A stretch of DNA of 64,000 bases from Cryobacterium sp. Y29 (lineage in GTDB: Bacteria > Actinomycetota > Actinomycetes > Actinomycetales > Microbacteriaceae). How positions within the stretch are numbered: position 1 is the stretch's first letter; the number at the start of each line of letters is the position of its first letter. Both the position numbers and the translations under genes were made by a program. The stretch is from positions 207,322 to 271,321 of the forward strand of contig NZ_PJJN01000034.1 of NCBI RefSeq assembly GCF_002929825.1. Reading direction: 5' to 3'. The notes beneath the pieces are model-generated. The model saw nothing but the letters and a program-made list of their open reading frames with translations, did no database searches and was not told the DNA's origin. This document shows, piece by piece, positions 28,652-36,718 of this stretch.

Positions 28652-29506
28652 GTGAGCTTTTCTATCGCCTTCGTCGCCGGTGTCACCCCCACCAAATGGA
28701 CCCGCATCTGGGGCGACCGTCGCCCCGACGTGCCGCTCACAGTGTTTCGCACCGAGGCCGCTGAGCAGATTTCAGTGCTGCACGACGGTCGGGCCGAAGT
28801 CAGCCTCGTGCGACTCCCGATCGATGACACCAACCTGAGCGTCATCAACCTGTACAACGAGATTCCCGTCGTGGTCGCGTCGAAGGATCACGTCATCGAG
28901 CAGTCTGAGACCGTACTGCTGGCCGATCTGGCCGACGAACACCTGCTGCAGAACCCCGATGACGTGCCCGAGTGGCGCGACATTGCCGCGGAGGTGCGCG
29001 ACGGCAGCCGTCGGCTCCTGCCGTTGATGCGAGACCTCGACGAGACCATGGAGCAGGTCGCTGCCGGCGTCGGCATCATCATCGTGCCGCACTCGATTGC
29101 CCGGCTGTACGGCCGCAAAGACGTCATCTCCCGCCCGGTCACCGACGTGGCCGACACCCAGATCGCCCTCGCCTGGATCACCCGGGAGACCACCGACGAC
29201 ATCGAAGAGTTCATCGGCATCGTGCGCGGGCGCTCCAAGGCGAGTTCGCGAACGGATGCCGGCCCGCCCGCTGCGGCCGACGCCGCCGCGACCGCAGCTG
29301 GAGAGCAGCCCGAGGTTTCAAGCGATGGCCGCCCGCAAAAGCCACCGCGCAAACCGAAGAAGACCGATAAAGCGAAGGCCGCTGCGAAGGCCATTCGGGT
29401 TGCCGCCGCAAAAGCGAAACCTGCTGTGCGCAAGAGAACCGAGAGCGCCCCCGGCCGAACCCGGCCGACCAAGAACCCCAACAAGGGCAAAGGCCGCGGG
29501 CACTAA
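28652..29506 (+). CDS. LysR substrate-binding domain protein without an HTH, with a basic tail
   Basis: A 284-residue protein. Residues 1-200 are a LysR-type effector domain: FSIAFVAGVTPTKW, VSLVRLPID, EIPVVVASKDHVIE and VAAGVGIIIVPHSIARLY are the typical strands. The N-terminal winged HTH is absent, and the 91-bp upstream gap leaves no room for a remnant. Residues about 215-284 are Lys/Ala/Pro-rich like a histone-H1 tail, which could bind nucleic acid. GTG 28652 is preferred because AAAGG lies 6 bases upstream; the ATG at 28646 is too close. It faces the DUF5997 gene. Confidence 0.8.
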   Translation: MSFSIAFVAGVTPTKWTRIWGDRRPDVPLTVFRTEAAEQISVLHDGRAEVSLVRLPIDDTNLSVINLYNEIPVVVASKDHVIEQSETVLLADLADEHLLQNPDDVPEWRDIAAEVRDGSRRLLPLMRDLDETMEQVAAGVGIIIVPHSIARLYGRKDVISRPVTDVADTQIALAWITRETTDDIEEFIGIVRGRSKASSRTDAGPPAAADAAATAAGEQPEVSSDGRPQKPPRKPKKTDKAKAAAKAIRVAAAKAKPAVRKRTESAPGRTRPTKNPNKGKGRGH

Positions 29507-29510
29507 GAAA

Positions 29511-29909
29511 CTACGGGTTCTGGAGCACCGACAAAATATTGCCGGCGGGGTCGGTGAACCAGGCAATATCGGGGCCTGCTCCGGTGCCGGCCGCGATGCC
29601 TTTGTCATTTTGCTCGAAACCGTCATAGCGCAAAAACTCCACACCGCGCTCGGTGAGTTCGTCGACGGTCGCATTGAGATTGACGACCGCGAAATTGAGA
29701 ATCGTATAGGTGGCCGGCACGAAATCCGGCTTCGGGTAGGCGATGACCGGTGCGCCGCCGGGAAGGGCGATGCTCAGCATCCCCATCTCCTCGACCTTGA
29801 CCTCAAGGCCGAGGGTTTCGGCGTAGAAGGTGCGCGCAGCATCGAGGTCGGAAACCGCGAATCCGCTGAAGCCGGCAACGATTCCGACGTTGTGCTCGGT
29901 CTGGGACAT
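29511..29909 (-). CDS. VOC-family (glyoxalase/bleomycin resistance fold) protein
   Basis: A 132-residue vicinal-oxygen-chelate protein. It has one beta-alpha-beta-beta-beta module at the N-terminus (GFSGFAVSDLDAARTFYAETLGLEV) and a second ending in WFTDPAGNILSVLQ, where DPxGN is diagnostic. Such proteins are lyases, dioxygenases or antibiotic-binding proteins; the substrate cannot be assigned. It is convergent with the LysR-like gene, only 4 bp apart. Confidence 0.85.
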   Translation of the reverse strand: MSQTEHNVGIVAGFSGFAVSDLDAARTFYAETLGLEVKVEEMGMLSIALPGGAPVIAYPKPDFVPATYTILNFAVVNLNATVDELTERGVEFLRYDGFEQNDKGIAAGTGAGPDIAWFTDPAGNILSVLQNP

Positions 29910-29940
29910 GAGTGACTCCTTCAGTCGGAACAGTACTCGA

Positions 29941-30918
29941 TCAGCGGGAGCTGATCGAGGCGAACTTGCGAATACACAGCGGCACGAATACCAGCAACAT
30001 CACAGTGATGCCGATGAGTACGGTCAGGACAGGGTTTTGCATGGTCCAGATATCAGGCACCGGCGCGGTGCCCAGGTTGCCGAACAGCTGCCGCACGGCC
30101 TGTACGAGCGACGACACCGGGTTCCACTCGGCAAAGACACGAAGCGGCGTCGGCAGGGTCTCGCTCGGTACGAACGCGTTCGACACGAAGGTCAGCGGGA
30201 AGAGGATGAGGAACGACGCATTGTTGATGACCTCCGGGCTTTTCACACTCATACCGAGCAGCGCCATCACCCAGCTGAAGGCGTAACCGAACAGCAGCAA
30301 CAAGCCGACTCCCGCCAGGAATTCAGGCGCCGAGGTGTTGACCCGCCAACCAACCGCGAGGCCGGTCGCCATCATGATGATCATGGAGATGGTGTTCAGC
30401 GCGAGGTCGCCATTCGTTCGACCGATGAGTACAGCGGATGCGTTCATCGGCAAGCTCCGAAAGCGGTCGATGATGCCTTCCTTGAGATCGAGTGCCATGG
30501 CCGCGCCGGAGAACGTCGCCCCGAACACGACCGTCTGCGCGAAAATGCCCGCCATCAGAAACTGCGTGTAGTCGCTGCCCTGGACCGCGATCGCTCCGCC
30601 GTACACCTGGCTGAACAACAGTACGAACATGATCGGCTGGATCACCGCGAAGACGAGCATGTCGGGCGAACGCTTGATCTTGATGAGGTTGCGTTTGGTG
30701 ACCGTCCAGCCGTCGGAGTACCAGAGAGAAAGCGGATTCCAGGAAGGAAGCGGGGGCAGTGTGCCCACTCGAGATTCATTTCGCTCGCGGGCCGGCTCGT
30801 TTTCGGCGGGCTCAGACCGTAACGGCTCAAGTGTGACGGGCTCGGGTGTGACGGGCTCAAGTGTGACGGGCTCGGGTGTGACGGGCTCGGGCCTCACGGC
30901 GGAGTGTCGGGGGCTCAT
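29941..30918 (-). CDS. ABC-2 type exporter permease (DrrB-like)
   Basis: A 325-residue integral membrane protein. Six membrane helices start near residue 85 (LVFAVIQPIMFVLLFSQVYG), and the ABC-2 signature appears as VPSETLPTPLRVFAEWNPVSSLVQAVRQL near residue 270. The first 50 residues are an unusual cytoplasmic extension of PEPVT and LEPVT repeats encoded by a 15-bp DNA tandem repeat. It overlaps the ATPase gene by 4 bp. Together they form a daunorubicin-resistance-type exporter for hydrophobic compounds or lipids. Confidence 0.9.
   Translation of the reverse strand: MSPRHSAVRPEPVTPEPVTLEPVTPEPVTLEPLRSEPAENEPARERNESRVGTLPPLPSWNPLSLWYSDGWTVTKRNLIKIKRSPDMLVFAVIQPIMFVLLFSQVYGGAIAVQGSDYTQFLMAGIFAQTVVFGATFSGAAMALDLKEGIIDRFRSLPMNASAVLIGRTNGDLALNTISMIIMMATGLAVGWRVNTSAPEFLAGVGLLLLFGYAFSWVMALLGMSVKSPEVINNASFLILFPLTFVSNAFVPSETLPTPLRVFAEWNPVSSLVQAVRQLFGNLGTAPVPDIWTMQNPVLTVLIGITVMLLVFVPLCIRKFASISSR
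30833..30892. repeat. 15-bp tandem repeats in the 5' end of the permease gene
   Basis: Four 15-bp units of GTGACGGGCTC plus four variable bases run from 30833 to 30892, with a degenerate copy on the left. On the coding strand they encode alternating PEPVT and LEPVT pentapeptides. Because the unit is a multiple of three, copy-number change would alter tail length without a frameshift. Confidence 0.9.
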
Positions 30919-31982
30919 GTCACCTTCTCCACATCAGAGGCGTCCGCATCCGCCGCGCGTTTCTGCGCGCGCTTGGCCTGCGCTCGCTTCGACAGCTTGG
31001 GGCCGCTGGCATTCGTGTCGTTGTCGGTAACGGTGAGATCGGCTTTGTGCCCGGTCAGCCTGAGGAATACGTCATCGAGGGTGGGGCGGCGCATGCCGGC
31101 ATCGTGCAGGTTGACCTCTGCCGCACGGAGGTCGGAGAGCATGTTCTGCAGCGCAGTCGGGCCGTCCGTGACGGCAACCTCGACTCCGCGGCCGTCGGTC
31201 GACACCGAGGGCTCGCCCGAGCCGTGGCGGGCCAGGATCTCGCAGGCAGTCCCGACGTCGGTGGCATCGACCAGGGCCACCACCACGCGGTGCCCACCGA
31301 TCTGGGCTTTGAGCTGATCTGAGGTGCCCTCGGCAATGACTCGGCCGTCGTCGATCACGACGATGTCATCGGCGAGTTGGTCGGCTTCTTCGAGGTATTG
31401 CGTCGTCAGCAGCACGGTCGTGCCGTCGGCGACGAGACGCTTGATGACATCCCACAGGGCGATGCGGCTGCGCGGGTCGAGTCCGGTCGTCGGTTCGTCG
31501 AGAAAGAGTATCTTGGGGTTGATGACCAGGGCGCCGGCGAGGTCGATGCGCCGCCGCATACCGCCGGAGAATCCCTTGACGGGCCGGTTGCCAGCGGCGG
31601 TCAGCTCGAACAGGTCGATGAGTTCCTGAGCCCGTCTGCGCGCGGCCGCGCCACCGAGGTGGTACAGGCGGCCGACCATCTCCAGGTTCTCGAATCCGGT
31701 CAGGTTCTCGTCGACCGCTGCGTACTGGCCGGAGACCCCGATAATGCGTCGCACCGATTTCGGGTGGCGGATGATGTCGATTCCGTCGATGACGGCCGTG
31801 CCGGTATCCGGCCTGATCAGGGTCGTGAGCATCTTCACGACCGTTGTCTTTCCGGCGCCGTTCGGGCCGAGCAGGGCTTTGACCGTGCCACGGGGAACCT
31901 GCAGGTCGAGCCCGGCGAGCGCGTGCACCGGCCCGCTCTTGGACTGGTAGGTCTTGGTCAGGCCTTGGGCCTCAATGATCAC
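30915..31982 (-). CDS. ABC exporter ATP-binding protein (DrrA-like)
   Basis: A 355-residue ATPase. Walker A GPNGAGKTT is near residue 43, the Q-loop VSGQYAAVDENLTG near 85, the ABC signature FSGGMRRRIDLAGAL near 137, Walker B KILFLDEPTTGLDPRSR near 160 and the switch His replaced by Gln in LLTTQYLEEADQ, as in DrrA. The DrrA C-terminal domain (VVVALVDATDVG) and a basic tail follow. GTG 31982 is chosen because AAGGAA lies 8 bases upstream. It is the first gene of the two-gene operon. Confidence 0.92.
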   Translation of the reverse strand: MIIEAQGLTKTYQSKSGPVHALAGLDLQVPRGTVKALLGPNGAGKTTVVKMLTTLIRPDTGTAVIDGIDIIRHPKSVRRIIGVSGQYAAVDENLTGFENLEMVGRLYHLGGAAARRRAQELIDLFELTAAGNRPVKGFSGGMRRRIDLAGALVINPKILFLDEPTTGLDPRSRIALWDVIKRLVADGTTVLLTTQYLEEADQLADDIVVIDDGRVIAEGTSDQLKAQIGGHRVVVALVDATDVGTACEILARHGSGEPSVSTDGRGVEVAVTDGPTALQNMLSDLRAAEVNLHDAGMRRPTLDDVFLRLTGHKADLTVTDNDTNASGPKLSKRAQAKRAQKRAADADASDVEKVT

Positions 31983-32275
31983 GAAATCGGTTCCTTGCCT
32001 GGATATCGAGAAATTGCGCAGATGTCGAATCGTCTTACCTGCGATGTTAACCGGGCCGGATTCCTTTGACAACCGATGTCTCGCACGAGGGCCCGGCGCT
32101 ACGCCGCCAACGCCAGCCCGGGGTGACCCAATGGGCGCTCCCTGTGAGAATCTCAGAATCATGGTCTATTTCTGGCAGCAACCACGGAGGACGCTATGCA
32201 CTGCCAATGAATCGGCTCGAGAAGCTGAACACCTGTCACTATTTGGTCAGGGAAACACCCCTCGGAGAGGTATTT

Positions 32276-32737
32276 ATGTCAACGACCACCACGCAATCAA
32301 CTGAGAAATACGTGCAGTCCACCGCGCTGCACCGGGAGAACACGGGCGAGCGCATGATCCACCAGAGCCTGCTTGTGCGCCGCATCACTGTCGGACTTTC
32401 ACTCGCCGTCGTGGGGGCGATCCACATCCTTGATCTGCCCGGTAAATTCAGCGAAACTCCGTATCTGGCGGTCGCCTATATCGGGATCATCCTCGTCGCG
32501 GCCGTCCTCGTTGAGCGGGTACTGGTTGTCGGGTCGAGAATTGATTTTCTCGCCGCCGCCACGCTGTCGGCAGCCGTCATCATCGGCTTCATCGTCAATC
32601 GCACCGTGGGTATGCCGATGGCCACGGGTGACATTGGAAACTGGCTGGAACCGCTCGGTCTGCTCTCACTCGCCGTCGAGGGCTTTGTCATCTGGCAAGC
32701 ACTCGTCGCCGTCGCACTACACCGCAGTCGGCGCTAG
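32276..32737 (+). CDS. Small membrane protein, unknown
   Basis: A 153-residue protein with four predicted helices (about residues 35-52, 62-82, 90-108 and 125-145) and short polar loops, starting from ATG 32276 behind GGAGAGG. The N-terminal 30 residues are polar and Thr/Gln-rich. It has no recognised catalytic motif. It is divergent from the ABC exporter operon, separated by 293 bp, and convergent with the GNAT-AAA+ gene. Confidence 0.7.
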   Translation: MSTTTTQSTEKYVQSTALHRENTGERMIHQSLLVRRITVGLSLAVVGAIHILDLPGKFSETPYLAVAYIGIILVAAVLVERVLVVGSRIDFLAAATLSAAVIIGFIVNRTVGMPMATGDIGNWLEPLGLLSLAVEGFVIWQALVAVALHRSRR

Positions 32738-32794
32738 CGCGACGACTGAGACGACCATCGATTGGCCGAAACTCTCGCTCAAGCAGAGTCGCTC

Positions 32795-34081
32795 CTACAG
32801 CCGGGCGAGGCGCTCGATGTCTTCGAGGAACTCGGCTGCGACCTCGTCGGACACGGTTCGGCGGGTTTCGGAGATTGCGACCTCATAATCTTCGGTGCTG
32901 GGGCCGTTGATAGCGGGCCCAGCACCGGCTTTGTAGAGAGCTTTCTCAAGCGCGTGCTGGGAGGCCCGATGGGCGGCGTATTCGACGTCGGCCGGGGAGA
33001 ACCCGTCGCTCTGCTCGACCAGAATCGCGAGATCGACCTCCCCCGATACGGCGTCGGGAATGTAGCGTTCCCAGATGGCTTGGCGGGCGGCGACATCCGG
33101 CAGCCCGATCGGTACAACGTAGTCGAAGCGTCCGTGGCGAAGGAAGGCGGAGTCGAGTGCGCGAATGAAGTTCGTCGCACAGACCAGCAGGCGACCGGGT
33201 TGTTCGCGAAATGCCGGGATGATCTTGAGCAGTTCGTTGGTCACGCCCTGCATAGCCGAGGGCGGTTCGCCGGAGCGCTGGGCGGCGATCTCCTCGACCT
33301 CGTCGATGAACACGACCGCATGTTCGAGCTCGGCGATCTTCAAAAAGGTTTCCCGCAGCGCGCCAGCGAGGCCCTGCGGGTCGGTGGCGAGGCGGGAGGG
33401 GAAGACCTCGACGAAAGACCACTCCAGGCGGGAGGCGATCGCCTTGGCGAAGGTGGTCTTGCCCGTGCCCGGAGGGCCGAACAGTACGACGGCTTTGGGC
33501 GGCGATACACCGTACTGCTCAGCGAGTTCGGGCTTGGCCAAGGGCATGACCAAACGGCGCTCAAGCAGTTCCTTCTCACGCTCCATCCCGCCGACCTTCT
33601 GCCACAGGTCGCGCGGCAGTACGCGTCCGCCCAGCTCACCGAGCAGTTTGAGCTCCTCCCGCTGCACGGGAATGTGCCGCTCGAAGTAGCGCAGGTTCTT
33701 CTTCACCTCGAACCCGCGATTGAGAAAGGGATCGACGTTCGTCTCTGATTCGGGCATGAGCGCTGACAGTTTGGTCATGCCGTGCGGGGCCATGCGGCTC
33801 TCGAGGGCAGCGAGCATGGCCGTGCCGATCCCCTGGCTCTGCCAGCTTTCGGCGGTTGCCAAAAAAACGATCCAGCCTTGCGCGTGAGCAGCGCGGCCGA
33901 CGGCTGCGCCGACGACCTCCTCGCCGTGCACCGCTACGACGGCGTGATCCTTCTGGCAGGAGGCGAGCACCTCGGAGAGGCCGTAGACCGGCTCTGTGTC
34001 TGAGGCCTTGATCTCTTCCCACAGACGCAAAATGCCGTCCAGATCGTCGGAGTGAAAGTCGCGCAGTCGCCAGCCAGTCAT
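32795..34081 (-). CDS. GNAT acetyltransferase fused to a Cdc48/FtsH-type AAA+ ATPase
   Basis: A 428-residue fusion. Residues 1-140 are a GNAT domain (WRLRDFHSDDLDGILRLWEE, acetyl-CoA loop SWQSQGIGTAML near 80-90, FLNRGFEVKKNLRYFER). Residues 155-425 are a AAA+ module with Walker A GPPGTGKT (202-209), Walker B VVFIDEVEEI (about 257-265), sensor-1 CATNFIRALDSAFLRHGRFD including the Arg finger, and the C-terminal helical lid. Both halves look intact. No pore loop typical of proteolytic AAA+ proteins is obvious. The biological role is unknown; it may remodel a protein while acetylating it or another target. Confidence 0.88.
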   Translation of the reverse strand: MTGWRLRDFHSDDLDGILRLWEEIKASDTEPVYGLSEVLASCQKDHAVVAVHGEEVVGAAVGRAAHAQGWIVFLATAESWQSQGIGTAMLAALESRMAPHGMTKLSALMPESETNVDPFLNRGFEVKKNLRYFERHIPVQREELKLLGELGGRVLPRDLWQKVGGMEREKELLERRLVMPLAKPELAEQYGVSPPKAVVLFGPPGTGKTTFAKAIASRLEWSFVEVFPSRLATDPQGLAGALRETFLKIAELEHAVVFIDEVEEIAAQRSGEPPSAMQGVTNELLKIIPAFREQPGRLLVCATNFIRALDSAFLRHGRFDYVVPIGLPDVAARQAIWERYIPDAVSGEVDLAILVEQSDGFSPADVEYAAHRASQHALEKALYKAGAGPAINGPSTEDYEVAISETRRTVSDEVAAEFLEDIERLARL

Positions 34082-34127
34082 CGTGATCCTCGCATCATTG
34101 GGTGTGCAGCCAATCTATTACATGCGA

Positions 34128-35827
34128 TCAGGCGTGAAATGCGGCGACGAGAATGCGAGGCAGTTTGCGCGCGGAGGGATGGGCGGCGAATTCGGTCAGC
34201 AGGCGGGCTGTGCGCACGCCGCTTCTAGCCGACACGAACCACGGCGGCTTGGGTAGCAGCGCCCACTCGGCGTGGGCGACCGAGCGTGGAAACGGGCGAA
34301 ACGGACCGCGCACCACGGTGCGCTCCACCTCATCAAGAAGGAGCGCGTTATGGACCACTCCGATGCCGCTCTGTATCTTATCGAGGGTGTGCCCTGGGAA
34401 AGCGCCCCACGGTGCCGCCGCCGAGAGAAAGCCGACGCCGGTCCAGACGTTGATCGCGATGGTTCCATACTGCAGGCGCGTAACGGCCTGTTCAAACCCC
34501 GGGCCAAGCCGCCGAATGGTACTCGGCAACCCGATAATAGTCACACCGAGAGTGCCGAGAAAATCACGATTAACGGTCCGAACGGCGGCGTCAAGATAGG
34601 CCTGATCATCCCCCGGCAATTCGACGACGCCGAGCACGGGTGCAAAGTATTCCGTTGTCAGCATATTTTCTGTGGAAGAAGATGCGGCAAAATTCGCCAC
34701 ATCTACGAGCAGGCGCCCGCCGGGAATCGGCTGCGCGGCCGGGTAGGCAACGCGGGCCGCTCGCATCCGCTCGTCGCTGCCGGGGTACCAGGCCGGTCGT
34801 GTCGGCGCGGCAGCGAGGGCAGCGGCGACCGCGGCGAGAAATGCGTGCTTCTGCGGCCAGGCGGCGCTCAGCACGAGCACCTGCCCGGCGATGCAGTTGT
34901 AGCCGCCGTTATGCAGCCGCATGGTGGCCACGTGTTCGGCCTGGTATCGCAGGTCCTTGGGGCTCCACCGGCCGGGCAGCACGATGATCGGAGATACTCC
35001 GCCGAGTTCGCTGCTGATCGGTTTACCGAGACGGGGAGTCTTGGACCCACCGAACACGATGGCGTCGTGGGTGGTCGCGCTACCGGTGATGTGCACATGG
35101 CTGATGTCCACGTGGTGGGCCAGGTAGTGACCCACGTCGGCGCCGCCGGTGACGATGCGCAGCAGGCCCTGCGCGATGAGCGGGGCGAGAGCCGCCCGAT
35201 AGATCGGCAGTAGTCCGTCGAAGGTGGGGTTGAGTTTGAGTATTGAGACCCGATTGTGCGCCACGAGCTCGTACAGCACATCGAGCGGGGCGATCGAGCT
35301 GATGTTGCCGGCACCGAGCACGAGACCGACCCCGCCGGTCGCTGTCGGAGCGAGCTGGCCCAAGCCGGCCGATACACGGGCCCGCCGCACAGTGACGCCC
35401 GGCCGCAGCCAGGCCCGGGCACTGAATCCGTGGAGCAGCAGCCCATCCCACGCATTAGGGGCAATACGGAAACCGTGACGCGACCGCCCGGCGCGCGCTC
35501 CAATCTCTGGCCGGCGAGCGGGCTGCGCCCGGAAGCGAGCGCCCGCAGAGTGCGGCCGAGCGCATTCAACGTGGTGAGCACCCCGTACGGTCCGGTCAGC
35601 CATTCTTCGCCGATCAGCAGCGACGAGGAATCTAGACCTTTGGCACGAGCCGCAGCAGCCACCCACCGCTCGGCCTCGTCAGAAACGGATACTGCGGTGC
35701 GCGCCAGCAGATCGCTACGCGCTGCGAGCGGGGTCACCCCCCACTGCACGCTTCCTGCAGCCAACTCGGCGATCGCGAGGTCGAGCTGTGACGTGTTGAG
35801 GTCAGCGCGGTCTGCCGTCGTGGACAT
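34128..35827 (-). pseudogene. Aldehyde dehydrogenase family gene with one frameshift
   Basis: Two overlapping frames together give one aldehyde dehydrogenase. The first frame starts at ATG 35827 (GGGAGA upstream) and is good up to GGRVTVSVLP; the rest continues in another frame with PNAWDGLLLHGFSARAW. One extra C in the CCCC run (plus-strand 35458-35461) would restore a single frame. The later part keeps the catalytic Glu in SELGG and Cys in GGYNCIAGQV. It is either a recent pseudogene or a sequencing error in a homopolymer; I cannot tell which. Full length would be about 566 residues. Confidence 0.8.
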
Positions 35828-35918
35828 TGATCTCCCGTGATTGGCGCCCAGACTCACCCGGGGCAGATAACTGGTGCCTGGCGGACGTCTGCGCCCGGCA
35901 TCCGCGCGAGGCGGCTGG

Positions 35919-36161
35919 CTAGGGCAGGGCTACCGGACAGTGGAGCTGGGTACGCTCGCCACTGCGGTCGATGTCGTGCTGGTCCATTGGCTGGGCGCAG
36001 ACCGGACAGACACGCACGGGCGCAGGCTGTGCGCGGAGCAGATCGGACCCGCTCAAACCAACCGGCGGCGGTCCGAGAATGGGAAACAGGCGACCGTTCA
36101 GCCAGGCAGTGAAGCCGCCGGGTCCTGTGCCGAACGAAAAGGGTATCTTGCCGTGTATCAT
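35919..36161 (-). CDS. Small zinc-ribbon-like protein
   Basis: An 80-residue protein. The C-terminus holds CPVCAQPMDQHDIDRSGERT and a final Cys in LHCP, a CxxC plus H and C arrangement fit for one zinc ion. The middle is Pro/Gly-rich (FPILGPPPVGLSG). No ribosome site is clear; an alternative ATG lies at 36197. It is divergent from the MarR gene across a palindromic operator and upstream, on the same strand, of the aldehyde dehydrogenase. Function unknown. Confidence 0.5.
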   Translation of the reverse strand: MIHGKIPFSFGTGPGGFTAWLNGRLFPILGPPPVGLSGSDLLRAQPAPVRVCPVCAQPMDQHDIDRSGERTQLHCPVALP

Positions 36162-36165
36162 AACT

Positions 36166-36179
36166 GTTAGTGTACTAAC
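36166..36179. promoter_or_regulatory. Palindromic operator between the zinc-ribbon and MarR genes
   Basis: GTTAGTGTACTAAC has perfect 6-bp arms around a 2-bp centre. It lies 40 bp before the MarR start and just upstream of the divergent small gene, the usual site for MarR autoregulation. Confidence 0.7.
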
Positions 36180-36218
36180 TAAAGACATAAAGGACAACGG
36201 GCCGAAAAGGGGACACCC

Positions 36219-36677
36219 ATGACATCGTCAACGCTTGACAACCCCCTCGCCCTCGACAACCCCCTTGCCCTCGACAACCAGGTCTGCTTCGCCCTGGCCA
36301 TCGCCTCGCGCAACGTCATAGCCCTCTATCGGCCCATTCTGGAGCCACTCGGGCTTACGCACCCGCAGTATCTGGTCATGCTCGCTCTGTGGGACGAGAG
36401 CCCGCGCACACTCAAGGGCCTCGGCCAGACTCTCCGCCTCGAGCCGGCGACTCTCTCCCCCCTGCTCAAGCGGCTCGAAGCCACCGGCTACGTGCGGCGG
36501 CAACGCCGGGAGGCCGACGAACGAACGCTCGATATCACGCTGACCGACCGCGGACATGACCTGCGGGCGGTGGCTGAAACCATCCCGCCGCGGGTCGTCG
36601 AAGCGCTCAACCTGCCGCTGGACGACCTGCTTCGCCTGCGCGATGCACTGCACGGGGTTATCGTCGCGACGTCCTGA
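36219..36677 (+). CDS. OhrR-like MarR family regulator
   Basis: A 152-residue winged-helix regulator. The segment LDNQVCFALAIASRNVIALYRP matches the OhrR N-terminus, including the reactive Cys that senses organic hydroperoxides (Cys23 here). The recognition helix reads LEPATLSPLLKRLEATGYV and the wing RRQRREADERTLDITLT. The first residues contain LDNPLA repeats encoded by an 18-bp DNA repeat (36234-36279). No ohr peroxidase gene is next to it. AAAAGGGG precedes the start. Confidence 0.88.
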   Translation: MTSSTLDNPLALDNPLALDNQVCFALAIASRNVIALYRPILEPLGLTHPQYLVMLALWDESPRTLKGLGQTLRLEPATLSPLLKRLEATGYVRRQRREADERTLDITLTDRGHDLRAVAETIPPRVVEALNLPLDDLLRLRDALHGVIVATS

Positions 36678-36718
36678 CCCGCCGGCGCCAGCTGGACAGA
36701 TACCGCTTGGGGGCCGGC

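Noticed and set aside
28652..29506. Truncated LysR as a pseudogene
   Set aside because: There is no HTH remnant in the 91-bp gap, the frame is intact and has its own ribosome site, and the paired DUF5997 suggests a real gene.
32762..33748. A plus-strand frame opposite the GNAT-AAA+ gene
   Set aside because: The minus strand has clear Walker motifs and a GNAT domain, so this is an antisense shadow.
34128..35827. Programmed frameshift in the aldehyde dehydrogenase
   Set aside because: No slippery heptamer or stimulatory structure is apparent, and a single-base homopolymer change explains it better.
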